Shown: positions 50,950 through 63,918 of the stretch, piece after piece | Numbering within the stretch: position 1 is the stretch's first letter | How the letters are laid out: every line of letters begins with the position of its first letter | Assembly: GCF_027744825.2 (NCBI RefSeq) | Contig: NC_071348.1 | Coordinates: 22,477,563 to 22,541,562 of the forward strand | Source of the DNA: Synchiropus splendidus | Taxonomy: Eukaryota > Chordata > Actinopteri > Syngnathiformes > Callionymidae | DNA length: 64,000 nucleotides | Reading direction: 5' to 3' | Position numbers and translations under genes: made by a program | Notes under the pieces: generated by a model | What the model saw: the letters and a program-made list of their open reading frames with translations, nothing else | What the model was told of the DNA's origin: nothing | Database searches by the model: none

Positions 50950-53900
50950 ATGTTCTGAAGCTTCCCTGAAAAGTTATGGCACAATGCACAAAAACGCTTT
51001 TCAGCCTGAGATAAGGTGGGTTTCGGAACGCCAAACATAAAAGTGTTGATAACTTTTGAAAAACACTTCAGACAGCTTAGATTTGATGTGCAACTACTAG
51101 AAAGACCCTTTCTGCTATAGTGGGAGGTTAAAATTTCATGTTCTGAAGCTTCCCTGAAAAGTTATGGCACAATGCACAAAAACGCTTTTCAGCCTGAGAT
51201 AAGGTGGGTTTCGGAACGCCAAACATAAAAGTGTTGATAACTTTGGAAAAACACTTCAGACAGTTTAGATTTGATGTGCAACTACTAGAAAGACCCTTTC
51301 TGCTATAGTGGGAGGTTAAAATTTCATGTTCTGAAGCTTCCCTGAAAAGTTATGGCACAATGCACAAAAACGCTTTTCAGCCTGAGATAAGGTGGGTTTC
51401 GGAACGCCAAACATAAAAGTGTTGATAACTTTGGAAAAACACTTCAGACAGTTTAGATTTGATGTGCAACTACTAGAAAGACCCTTTCTGCTATAGTGGG
51501 AGGTTAAAATTTCATGTTCTGAAGCTTCCCTGAAAAGTTATGGCACAATGCACAAAAACGCTTTTCAGCCTGAGATAAGGTGGGTTTCGGAACGCCAAAC
51601 ATAAAAGTGTTGATAACTTTCGAAAAACACTTCAGAGAGCTTAGATTTGATGTGCACCCACTAGAAAGACCCTTTCTGCTATAGTGGGAGGTTAAAATTT
51701 CATGTTCTGAAGCTTCCCTGAAAAGTTATGGCACAATGCGTAAAAACGCTTTTCAGCCTGAGATAAGGTGGGTTTCGGAACGCCAAACATAGAAGTGTTG
51801 ATAACTTTGGAAAAACACTTCAGACAGTTTAGATTTGATGTGCAACTACTAGAAAGACCCTTTCTGCTATAGTGGGAGGTTAAAATTTCATGTTCTGAAG
51901 CTTTCCTGAAAAGTTATGGCACAATGCACAAAAACGCTTTTCAGCCTGAGATAAGGTGGGTTTCGGAACGCCAAACATAAAAGTGTTGATAACTTTGGAA
52001 AAACACTTCAGACAGTTTAGATTTGATGTGCAACTACTAGAAAGACCCTTTCTGCTATAGTGGGAGGTTAAAATTTCATGTTCTGAAGCTTTCCTGAAAA
52101 GTTATGGCACAATGCACAAAAACGCTTTTCAGCCTGAGATAAGGTGGGTTTCGGAACGCCAAACATAAAAGTGTTGATAACTTTTGAAAAACACTTCAGA
52201 CAGCTTAGAATTGATGTGCAACTACTAGAAAGACCCTTTCTGCTATAGTGGGAGGTTAAAATTTCATGTTCTGAAGCTTCCCTGAAAACTTATGGCACAA
52301 TGCACAAAAACGCTTTTCAGCCTGAGATAAGGTGGGTTTCGGAACGCCAAACATAAAAGTGTTGATAACTTTGGAAAAACACTTCAGACAGTTTAGATTT
52401 GATGTGCAACTACTAGAAAGACCCTTTCTGCTATAGTGGGAGGTTAAAATTTCATGTTCTGAAGCTTCCCTGAAAAGTTATGGCACAATGCACAAAAACG
52501 CTTTTCAGCCTGAGATAAGGTGGGTTTCGGAACGCCAAACATAAAAGTGTTGATAACTTTCGAAAAACACTTCAGACAGCTTAGATTTGATGTGCACCTA
52601 CTAGAAAGACCCTTTCTGCTATAGTGGGAGGTTAAAATTTCATGTTCTGAAGCTTTCCTGAAAAGTTATGGCACAATGCACAAAAACGCTTTTCAGCCTG
52701 AGATAAGGTGGGTTTCGGAACGCCAAACATAAAAGTGTTGATAACTTTTGAAAAACACTTCAGACAGCTTAGATTTGATGTGCAACTACTAGAAAGACCC
52801 TTTCTGCTATAGTGGGAGGTTAAAATTTCATGTTCTGAAGCTTCCCTGAAAAGTTATGGCACAATGCACAAAAACGCTTTTCAGCCTGAGATAAGGTGGG
52901 TTTCGGAACGCCAAACATAAAAGTGTTGATAACTTTGGAAAAACACTTCAGACAGTTTAGATTTGATGTGCAACTACTAGAAAGACCCTTTCTGCTATAG
53001 TGGGAGGTTAAAATTTCATGTTCTGAAGCTTCCCTGAAAAGTTATGGCACAATGCACAAAAACGCTTTTCAGCCTGAGATAAGGTGGGTTTCGGAACGCC
53101 AAACATAAAAGTGTTGATAACTTTGGAAAAACACTTCAGACAGTTTAGATTTGATGTGCAACTACTAGAAAGACCCTTTCTGCTATAGTGGGAGGTTAAA
53201 ATTTCATGTTCTGAAGCTTCCCTGAAAAGTTATGGCACAATGCACAAAAACGCTTTTCAGCCTGAGATAAGGTGGGTTTCGGAACGCCAAACATAAAAGT
53301 GTTGATAACTTTCGAAAAACACTTCAGAGAGCTTAGATTTGATGTGCACCCACTAGAAAGACCCTTTCTGCTATAGTGGGAGGTTAAAATTTCATGTTCT
53401 GAAGCTTCCCTGAAAAGTTATGGCACAATGCGTAAAAACGCTTTTCAGCCTGAGATAAGGTGGGTTTCGGAACGCCAAACATAAAAGTGTTGATAACTTT
53501 GGAAAAACACTTCAGACAGTTTAGATTTGATGTGCAACTACTAGAAAGACCCTTTCTGCTATAGTGGGAGGGTAAAATTTCATGTTCTGAAGCTTTCCTG
53601 AAAAGTTATGGCACAATGCACAAAAACGCTTTTCAGCCTGAGATAAGGTGGGTTTCGGAACGCCAAACATAAAAGTGTTGATAACTTTGGAAAAACACTT
53701 CAGACAGTTTAGATTTGATGTGCAACTACTAGAAAGACCCTTTCTGCTATAGTGGGAGGTTAAAATTTCATGTTCTGAAGCTTTCCTGAAAAGTTATGGC
53801 ACAATGCACAAAAACGCTTTTCAGCCTGAGATAAGGTGGGTTTCGGAACGCCAAACATAAAAGTGTTGATAACTTTTGAAAAACACTTCAGACAGCTTAG

Positions 53901-55461
53901 ATTTGATGTGCAACTACTAGAAAGACCCTTTCTGCTATAGTGGGAGGTTAAAATTTCATGTTCTGAAGCTTCCCTGAAAACTTATGGCACAATGCACAAA
54001 AACGCTTTTCAGCCTGAGATAAGGTGGGTTTCGGAACGCCAAACATAAAAGTGTTGATAACTTTGGAAAAACACTTCAGACAGTTTAGATTTGATGTGCA
54101 ACTACTAGAAAGACCCTTTCTGCTATAGTGGGAGGTTAAAATTTCATGTTCTGAAGCTTCCCTGAAAAGTTATGGCACAATGCACAAAAACGCTTTTCAG
54201 CCTGAGATAAGGTGGGTTTCGGAACGCCAAACATAAAAGTGTTGATAACTTTCGAAAAACACTTCAGAGAGCTTAGATTTGATGTGCACCTACTAGAAAG
54301 ACCCTTTCTGCTATAGTGGGAGGTTAAAATTTCATGTTCTGAAGCTTCCCTGAAAAGTTATGGCACAATGCGTAAAAACGCTTTTCAGCCTGAGATAAGG
54401 TGGGTTTCGGAACGCCAAACATAAAAGTGTTGATAACTTTGGAAAAACACTTCAGACAGTTTAGATTTGATGTGCAACTACTAGAAAGACCCTTTCTGCT
54501 ATAGTGGGAGGTTAAAATTTCATGTTCTGAAGCTTTCCTGAAAAGTTATGGCACAATGCACAAAAACGCTTTTCAGCCTGAGATAAGGTGGGTTTCGGAA
54601 CGCCAAACATAAAAGTGTTGATAACTTTTGAAAAACACTTCAGACAGCTTAGATTTGATGTGCAACTACTAGAAAGACCCTTTCTGCTATAGTGGGAGGT
54701 TAAAATTTCATGTTCTGAAGCTTCCCTGAAAAGTTATGGCACAATGCACAAAAACGCTTTTCAGCCTGAGATAAGGTGGGTTTCGGAACGCCAAACATAA
54801 AAGTGTTAATAACTTTGGAAAAACACTTCAGACAGTTTAGATTTGATGTGCAACTAATAGAAAGACCCTTTCTGCTATAGTGGGAGGTTAAAATTTCATG
54901 TTCTGAAGCTTCCCTGAAAAGTTATGGCACAATGCACAAAAACGCTTTTCAGCCTGAGATAAGGTGGGTTTCGGAACGCCAAACATAAAAGTGTTGATAA
55001 CTTTTGAAAAACACTTCAGACAGCTTAGATTTGATGTGCAACTACTAGAAAGACCCTTTCTGCTATAGTGGGAGGTTAAAATTTCATGTTCTGAAGCTTC
55101 CCTGAAAAGTTATGGCACAATGCACAAAAACGCTTTTCAGCCTGAGATAAGGTGGGTTTCGGAACGCCAAACATAAAAGTGTTGATAACTTTGGAAAAAC
55201 ACTTCAGACAGTTTAGATTTGATGTGCAACTACTAGAAAGACCCTTTCTGCTATAGTGGGAGGTTAAAATTTCATGTTCTGAAGCTTCCCTGAAAAGTTA
55301 TGGCACAATGCACAAAAACGCTTTTCAGCCTGAGATAAGGTGGGTTTCGGAACGCCAAACATAAAAGTGTTGATAACTTTGGAAAAACACTTCAGACAGT
55401 TTAGATTTGATGTGCAACTACTAGAAAGACCCTTTCTGCTATAGTGGGAGGTTAAAATTTC

Positions 55462-58400
55462 ATGTTCTGAAGCTTCCCTGAAAAGTTATGGCACAATGCA
55501 CAAAAACGCTTTTCAGCCTGAGATAAGGTGGGTTTCGGAACGCCAAACATAAAAGTGTTGATAACTTTCGAAAAACACTTCAGAGAGCTTAGATTTGATG
55601 TGCACCCACTAGAAAGACCCTTTCTGCTATAGTGGGAGGTTAAAATTTCATGTTCTGAAGCTTCCCTGAAAAGTTATGGCACAATGCGTAAAAACGCTTT
55701 TCAGCCTGAGATAAGGTGGGTTTCGGAACGCCAAACATAAAAGTGTTGATAACTTTGGAAAAACACTTCAGACAGTTTAGATTTGATGTGCAACTACTAG
55801 AAAGACCCTTTCTGCTATAGTGGGAGGTTAAAATTTCATGTTCTGAAGCTTTCCTGAAAAGTTATGGCACAATGCACAAAAACGCTTTTCAGCCTGAGAT
55901 AAGGTGGGTTTCGGAACGCCAAACATAAAAGTGTTGATAACTTTGGAAAAACACTTCAGACAGTTTAGAATTGATGTGCAACTACTAGAAAGACCCTTTC
56001 TGCTATAGTGGGAGGTTAAAATTTCATGTTCTGAAGCTTTCCTGAAAAGTTATGGCACAATGCACAAAAACGCTTTTCAGCCTGAGATAAGGTGGGTTTC
56101 GGAACGCCAAACATAAAAGTGTTGATAACTTTTGAAAAACACTTCAGACAGCTTAGATTTGATGTGCAACTACTAGAAAGACCCTTTCTGCTATAGTGGG
56201 AGGTTAAAATTTCATGTTCTGAAGCTTCCCTGAAAACTTATGGCACAATGCACAAAAACGCTTTTCAGCCTGAGATAAGGTGGGTTTCGGAACGCCAAAC
56301 ATAAAAGTGTTGATAACTTTGGAAAAACACTTCAGACAGTTTAGATTTGATGTGCAACTACTAGAAAGACCCTTTCTGCTATAGTGGGAGGTTAAAATTT
56401 CATGTTCTGAAGCTTCCCTGAAAAGTTATGGCACAATGCACAAAAACGCTTTTCAGCCTGAGATAAGGTGGGTTTCGGAACGCCAAACATAAAAGTGTTA
56501 ATAACTTTGGAAAAACACTTCAGACAGTTTAGATTTGATGTGCAACTACTAGAAAGACCCTTTCTGCTATAGTGGAAGGTTAAAATTTCATGTTCTGAAG
56601 CTTCCCTGAAAAGTTATGGCACAATGCACAAAAACGCTTTTCAGCCTGAGATAAGGTGGGTTTCGGAACGCCAAACATAAAAGTGTTGATAACTTTCGAA
56701 AAACACTTCAGAGAGCTTAGATTTGATGTGCACCTACTAGAAAGACCCTTTCTGCTATAGTGGGAGGTTAAAATTTCATGTTCTGAAGCTTCCCTGAAAA
56801 GTTATGGCACAATGCGTAAAAACGCTTTTCAGCCTGAGATAAGGTGGGTTTCGGAACGCCAAATATAAAAGTGTTGATAACTTTGGAAAAACACTTCAGA
56901 CAGTTTAGATTTGATGTGCAACTACTAGAAAGACCCTTTCTGCTATAGTGGGAGGTTAAAATTTCATGTTCTGAAGCTTCCCTGAAAAGTTATGGCACAA
57001 TGCACAAAAACGCTTTTCAGCCTGAGATAAGGTGGGTTTCGGAACGCCAAACATAAAAGTGTTAACTTTGGAAAAACACTTCAGACAGTTTAGATTTGAT
57101 GTGCAACTACTAGAAAGACCCTTTCTGCTATAGTGGGAGGTTAAAATTTCATGTTCTGAAGCTTCCCTGAAAAGTTATGGCACAATGCACAAAAACGCTT
57201 TTCAGCCTGAGATAAGGTGGGTTTCGGAACGCCAAACATAAAAGTGTTGATAACTTTTGAAAAACACTTCAGACAGCTTAGATTTGATGTGCAACTACTA
57301 GAAAGACCCTTTCTGCTATAGTGGGAGGTTAAAATTTCATGTTCTGAAGCTTCCCTGAAAAGTTATGGCACAATGCACAAAAACGCTTTTCAGCCTGAGA
57401 TAAGGTGGGTTTCGGAACGCCAAACATAAAAGTGTTGATAACTTTGGAAAAACAGTTCAGACAGTTTAGATTTGATGTGCAACTACTAGAAAGACCCTTT
57501 CTGCTATAGTGGGAGGTTAAAATTTCATGTTCTGAAGCTTCCCTGAAAACTTATGGCACAATGCACAAAAACGCTTTTCAGCCTGAGATAAGGTGGGTTT
57601 CGGAACGCCAAACATAAAAGTGTTGATAACTTTGGAAAAACACTTCAGACAGTTTAGATTTGATGTGCAACTACTAGAAAGACCCTTTCTGCTATAGTGG
57701 GAGGTTAAAATTTCATGTTCTGAAGCTTCCCTGAAAAGTTATGGCACAATGCACAAAAACGCTTTTCAGCCTGAGATAAGGTGGGTTTCGGAACGCCAAA
57801 CATAAAAGTGTTGATAACTTTCGAAAAACACTTCAGAGAGCTTAGATTTGATGTGCACCCACTAGAAAGACCCTTTCTGCTATAGTGGGAGGTTAAAATT
57901 TCATGTTCTGAAGCTTCCCTGAAAAGTTATGGCACAATGCGTAAAAACGCTTTTCAGCCTGAGATAAGGTGGGTTTCGGAACGCCAAACATAAAAGTGTT
58001 GATAACTTTGGAAAAACACTTCAGACAGTTTAGATTTGATGTGCAACTACTAGAAAGACCCTTTCTGCTATAGTGGGAGGTTAAAATTTCATGTTCTGAA
58101 GCTTTCCTGAAAAGTTATGGCACAATGCACAAAAACGCTTTTCAGCCTGAGATAAGGTGGGTTTCGGAACGCCAAACATAAAAGTGTTGATAACTTTGGA
58201 AAAACACTTCAGACAGTTTAGATTTGATGTGCAACTACTAGAAAGACCCTTTCTGCTATAGTGGGAGGTTAAAATTTCATGTTCTGAAGCTTTCCTGAAC
58301 AGTTATGGCACAATGCACAAAAACGCTTTTCAGCCTGAGATAAGGTGGGTTTCGGAACGCCAAACATAAAAGTGTTGATAACTTTTGAAAAACACTTCAG

Positions 58401-60722
58401 ACAGCTTAGATTTGATGTGCAACTACTAGAAAGACCCTTTCTGCTATAGTGGGAGGTTAAAATTTCATGTTCTGAAGCTTCCCTGAAAACTTATGGCACA
58501 ATGCACAAAAACGCTTTTCAGCCTGAGATAAGGTGGGTTTCGGAACGCCAAACATAAAAGTGTTGATAACTTTGGAAAAACACTTCAGACAGTTTAGATT
58601 TGATGTGCAACTACTAGAAAGACCCTTTCTGCTATAGTGGGAGGTTAAAATTTCATGTTCTGAAGCTTCCCTGAAAAGTTATGGCACAATGCACAAAAAC
58701 GCTTTTCAGCCTGAGATAAGGTGGGTTTCGGAACGCCAAACATAAAAGTGTTGATAACTTTCGAAAAACACTTCAGACAGCTTAGATTTGATGTGCACCT
58801 ACTAGAAAGACCCTTTCTGCTATAGTGGGAGGTTAAAATTTCATGTTCTGAAGCTTTCCTGAAAAGTTATGGCACAATGCACAAAAACGCTTTTCAGCCT
58901 GAGATAAGGTGGGTTTCGGAACGCCAAACATAAAAGTGTTGATAACTTTTGAAAAACACTTCAGACAGCTTAGATTTGATGTGCAACTACTAGAAAGACC
59001 CTTTCTGCTATAGTGGGAGGTTAAAATTTCATGTTCTGAAGCTTCCCTGAAAAGTTATGGCACAATGCACAAAAACGCTTTTCAGCCTGAGATAAGGTGG
59101 GTTTCGGAACGCCAAACATAAAAGTGTTGATAACTTTGGAAAAACACTTCAGACAGTTTAGATTTGATGTGCAACTACTAGAAAGACCCTTTCTGCTATA
59201 GTGGGAGGTTAAAATTTCATGTTCTGAAGCTTCCCTGAAAAGTTATGGCACAATGCACAAAAACGCTTTTCAGCCTGAGATAAGGTGGGTTTCGGAACGC
59301 CAAACATAAAAGTGTTGATAACTTTCGAAAAACACTTCAGAGAGCTTAGATTTGATGTGCACCCACTAGAAAGACCCTTTCTGCTATAGTGGGAGGTTAA
59401 AATTTCATGTTCTGAAGCTTCCCTGAAAAGTTATGGCACAATGCGTAAAAACGCTTTTCAGCCTGAGATAAGGTGGGTTTCGGAACGCCAAACATAAAAG
59501 TGTTGATAACTTTGGAAAAACACTTCAGACAGTTTAGATTTGATGTGCAACTACTAGAAAGACCCTTTCTGCTATAGTGGGAGGTTAAAATTTCATGTTC
59601 TGAAGCTTTCCTGAAAAGTTATGGCACAATGCACAAAAACGCTTTTCAGCCTGAGATAAGGTGGGTTTCGGAACGCCAAACATAAAAGTGTTGATAACTT
59701 TGGAAAAACACTTCAGACAGTTTAGATTTGATGTGCAACTACTAGAAAGACCCTTTCTGCTATAGTGGGAGGTTAAAATTTCATGTTCTGAAGCTTTCCT
59801 GAAAAGTTATGGCACAATGCACAAAAACGCTTTTCAGCCTGAGATAAGGTGGGTTTCGGAACGCCAAACATAAAAGTGTTGATAACTTTTGAAAAACACT
59901 TCAGACAGCTTAGATTTGATGTGCAACTACTAGAAAGACCCTTTCTGCTATAGTGGGAGGTTAAAATTTCATGTTCTGAAGCTTCCCTGAAAACTTATGG
60001 CACAATGCACAAAAACGCTTTTCAGCCTGAGATAAGGTGGGTTTCGGAACGCCAAACATAAAAGTGTTGATAACTTTGGAAAAACACTTCAGACAGTTTA
60101 GATTTGATGTGCAACTACTAGAAAGACCCTTTCTGCTATAGTGGGAGGTTAAAATTTCATGTTCTGAAGCTTCCCTGAAAAGTTATGGCACAATGCACAA
60201 AAACGCTTTTCAGCCTGAGATAAGGTGGGTTTCGGAACGCCAAACATAAAAGTGTTAATAACTTTGGAAAAACACTTCAGACAGTTTAGATTTGATGTGC
60301 AACTACTAGAAAGACCCTTTCTGCTATAGTGGGAGGTTAAAATTTCATGTTCTGAAGCTTCCCTGAAAAGTTATGGCACAATGCACAAAAACGCTTTTCA
60401 GCCTGAGATAAGGTGGGTTTCGGAACGCCAAACATAAAAGTGTTGATAACTTTCGAAAAACACTTCAGAGAGCTTAGATTTGATGTGCACCTACTAGAAA
60501 GACCCTTTCTGCTATAGTGGGAGGTTAAAATTTCATGTTCTGAAGCTTCCCTGAAAAGTTATGGCACAATGCGTAAAAACGCTTTTCAGCCTGAGATAAG
60601 GTGGGTTTCGGAACGCCAAATATAAAAGTGTTGATAACTTTGGAAAAACACTTCAGACAGTTTAGATTTGATGTGCAACTACTAGAAAGACCCTTTCTGC
60701 TATAGTGGGAGGTTAAAATTTC
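55462..60722 (+). repeat. 20-monomer-offset paralogous blocks (m296-m303 and m316-m323)
   Basis: Both 8-mers read C' D F A B' E C D and both end in a D carrying the rare AAATATAAA (T at 56,864 and 60,621). The spacing is 3,757 bases, that is 20 x 188 minus the three bases deleted in m304. The intervening monomers m304-m315 are not a copy of anything immediately adjacent, so the duplication has since been rearranged, or a longer unit was exchanged. GTGGAAGG in m301 (near 56,576) is absent from m321 and arose after the copy. Confidence 0.75.
56966..57150 (+). repeat. Monomer m304, 185-bp length variant
   Basis: An E-like monomer in which GTGTTAATAACTTT is reduced to GTGTTAACTTT near 57,059-57,069, a loss of three bases at monomer positions about 99-102. 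The repeated TAA/AA pattern there makes slippage likely. The new junction creates GTTAAC, a HpaI palindrome not present in other monomers. It is the only deletion seen in the window and sits in the same loop interval as the m22 insertion. Confidence 0.9.
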
Positions 60723-61098
60723 ATGTTCTGAAGCTTCCCTGAAAAGTTATGGCACAATGCACAAAAACGCTTTTCAGCCTGAGATAAGGTGGGTTTCGGA
60801 ACGCCAAACATAAAAGTGTTGATAACTTTGGAAAAACACTTCAGACAGTTTAGATTTGATGTGCAACTACTAGAAAGACCCTTTCTGCTATAGTGGGAGG
60901 TTAAAATTTCATGTTCTGAAGCTTCCCTGAAAAGTTATGGCACAATGCACAAAAACGCTTTTCAGCCTGAGATAAGGTGGGTTTCGGAACGCCAAACATA
61001 AAAGTGTTGATAACTTTCGAAAAACACTTCAGAGAGCTTAGATTTGATGTGCACCCACTAGAAAGACCCTTTCTGCTATAGTGGGAGGTTAAAATTTC

Positions 61099-61286
61099 AT
61101 GTTCTGAAGCTTCCCTGAAAAGTTATGGCACAATGCTTAAAAACGCTTTTCAGCCTGAGATAAGGTGGGTTTCGGAACGCCAAACATAAAAGTGTTGATA
61201 ACTTTTGAAAAACACTTCAGACAGCTTAGATTTGATGTGCAACTACTAGAAAGACCCTTTCTGCTATAGTGGGAGGTTAAAATTTC
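61099..61286 (+). repeat. Chimeric monomer m326 (D-type left half, A-type right half)
   Basis: The left half has C15 and TT at 39-40, the rare state otherwise seen only in the D monomers m45, m257 and m270. The right half has 108T, 127C and 144A, which is class A. A switch between about positions 41 and 107 explains it. It follows a C' monomer, as expected of a D, so the left half gives the position in the HOR while the right half seems to have come from the A that would normally follow. Confidence 0.8.
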
Positions 61287-63918
61287 ATGTTCTGAAGCTT
61301 CCCTGAAAAGTTATGGCACAATGCACAAAAACGCTTTTCAGCCTGAGATAAGGTGGGTTTCGGAACGCCAAACATAAAAGTGTTGATAACTTTGGAAAAA
61401 CACTTCAGACAGTTTAGATTTGATGTGCAACTACTAGAAAGACCCTTTCTGCTATAGTGGGAGGTTAAAATTTCATGTTCTGAAGCTTCCCTGAAAACTT
61501 ATGGCACAATGCACAAAAACGCTTTTCAGCCTGAGATAAGGTGGGTTTCGGAACGCCAAACATAAAAGTGTTGATAACTTTGGAAAAACACTTCAGACAG
61601 TTTAGATTTGATGTGCAACTACTAGAAAGACCCTTTCTGCTATAGTGGGAGGTTAAAATTCCATGTTCTGAAGCTTCCCTGAAAAGTTATGGCACAATGC
61701 ACAAAAACGCTTTTCAGCCTGAGATAAGGTGGGTTTCGGAACGCCAAACATAAAAGTGTTGATAACTTTCGAAAAACACTTCAGAGAGCTTAGATTTGAT
61801 GTGCACCCACTAGAAAGACCCTTTCTGCTATAGTGGGAGGTTAAAATTTCATGTTCTGAAGCTTCCCTGAAAAGTTATGGCACAATGCACAAAAACGCTT
61901 TTCAGCCTGAGATAAGGTGGGTTTCGGAACGCCAAACATAAAAGTGTTGATAACTTTGGAAAAACACTTCAGACAGTTTAGATTTGATGTGCAACTACTA
62001 GAAAGACCCTTTCTGCTATAGTGGGAGGTTAAAATTTCATGTTCTGAAGCTTCCCTGAAAAGTTATGGCACAATGCACAAAAACGCTTTTCAGCCTGAGA
62101 TAAGGTGGGTTTCGGAACGCCAAACATAAAAGTGTTGATAACTTTCGAAAAACACTTCAGAGAGCTTAGATTTGATGTGCACCCACTAGAAAGACCCTTT
62201 CTGCTATAGTGGGAGGTTAAAATTTCATGTTCTGAAGCTTCCCTGAAAAGTTATGGCACAATGCGTAAAAACGCTTTTCAGCCTGAGATAAGGTGGGTTT
62301 CGGAACGCCAAACATAAAAGTGTTGATAACTTTGGAAAAACACTTCAGACAGTTTAGATTTGATGTGCAACTACTAGAAAGACCCTTTCTGCTATAGTGG
62401 GAGGTTAAAATTTCATGTTCTGAAGCTTTCCTGAAAAGTTATGGCACAATGCACAAAAACGCTTTTCAGCCTGAGATAAGGTGGGTTTCGGAACGCCAAA
62501 CATAAAAGTGTTGATAACTTTGGAAAAACACTTCAGACAGTTTAGATTTGATGTGCAACTACTAGAAAGACCCTTTCTGCTATAGTGGGAGGTTAAAATT
62601 TCATGTTCTGAAGCTTTCCTGAAAAGTTATGGCACAATGCACAAAAACGCTTTTCAGCCTGAGATAAGGTGGGTTTCGGAACGCCAAACATAAAAGTGTT
62701 GATAACTTTTGAAAAACACTTCAGACAGCTTAGATTTGATGTGCAACTACTAGAAAGACCCTTTCTGCTATAGTGGGAGGTTAAAATTTCATGTTCTGAA
62801 GCTTCCCTGAAAACTTATGGCACAATGCACAAAAACGCTTTTCAGCCTGAGATAAGGTGGGTTTCGGAACGCCAAACATAAAAGTGTTGATAACTTTGGA
62901 AAAACACTTCAGACAGTTTAGATTTGATGTGCAACTACTAGAAAGACCCTTTCTGCTATAGTGGGAGGTTAAAATTTCATGTTCTGAAGCTTCCCTGAAA
63001 AGTTATGGCACAATGCACAAAAACGCTTTTCAGCCTGAGATAAGGTGGGTTTCGGAACGCCAAACATAAAAGTGTTGATAACTTTCGAAAAACACTTCAG
63101 ACAGCTTAGATTTGATGTGCACCTACTAGAAAGACCCTTTCTGCTATAGTGGGAGGTTAAAATTTCATGTTCTGAAGCTTTCCTGAAAAGTTATGGCACA
63201 ATGCACAAAAACGCTTTTCAGCCTGAGATAAGGTGGGTTTCGGAACGCCAAACATAAAAGTGTTGATAACTTTTGAAAAACACTTCAGACAGCTTAGATT
63301 TGATGTGCAACTACTAGAAAGACCCTTTCTGCTATAGTGGGAGGTTAAAATTTCATGTTCTGAAGCTTCCCTGAAAAGTTATGGCACAATGCACAAAAAC
63401 GCTTTTCAGCCTGAGATAAGGTGGGTTTCGGAACGCCAAACATAAAAGTGTTGATAACTTTGGAAAAACACTTCAGACAGTTTAGATTTGATGTGCAACT
63501 ACTAGAAAGACCCTTTCTGCTATAGTGGGAGGTTAAAATTTCATGTTCTGAAGCTTCCCTGAAAAGTTATGGCACAATGCACAAAAACGCTTTTCAGCCT
63601 GAGATAAGGTGGGTTTCGGAACGCCAAACATAAAAGTGTTGATAACTTTCGAAAAACACTTCAGAGAGCTTAGATTTGATGTGCACCCACTAGAAAGACC
63701 CTTTCTGCTATAGTGGGAGGTTAAAATTTCATGTTCTGAAGCTTCCCTGAAAAGTTATGGCACAATGCGTAAAAACGCTTTTCAGCCTGAGATAAGGTGG
63801 GTTTCGGAACGCCAAACATAAAAGTGTTGATAACTTTGGAAAAACACTTCAGACAGTTTAGATTTGATGTGCAACTACTAGAAAGACCCTTTCTGCTATA
63901 GTGGGAGGTTAAAATTTC

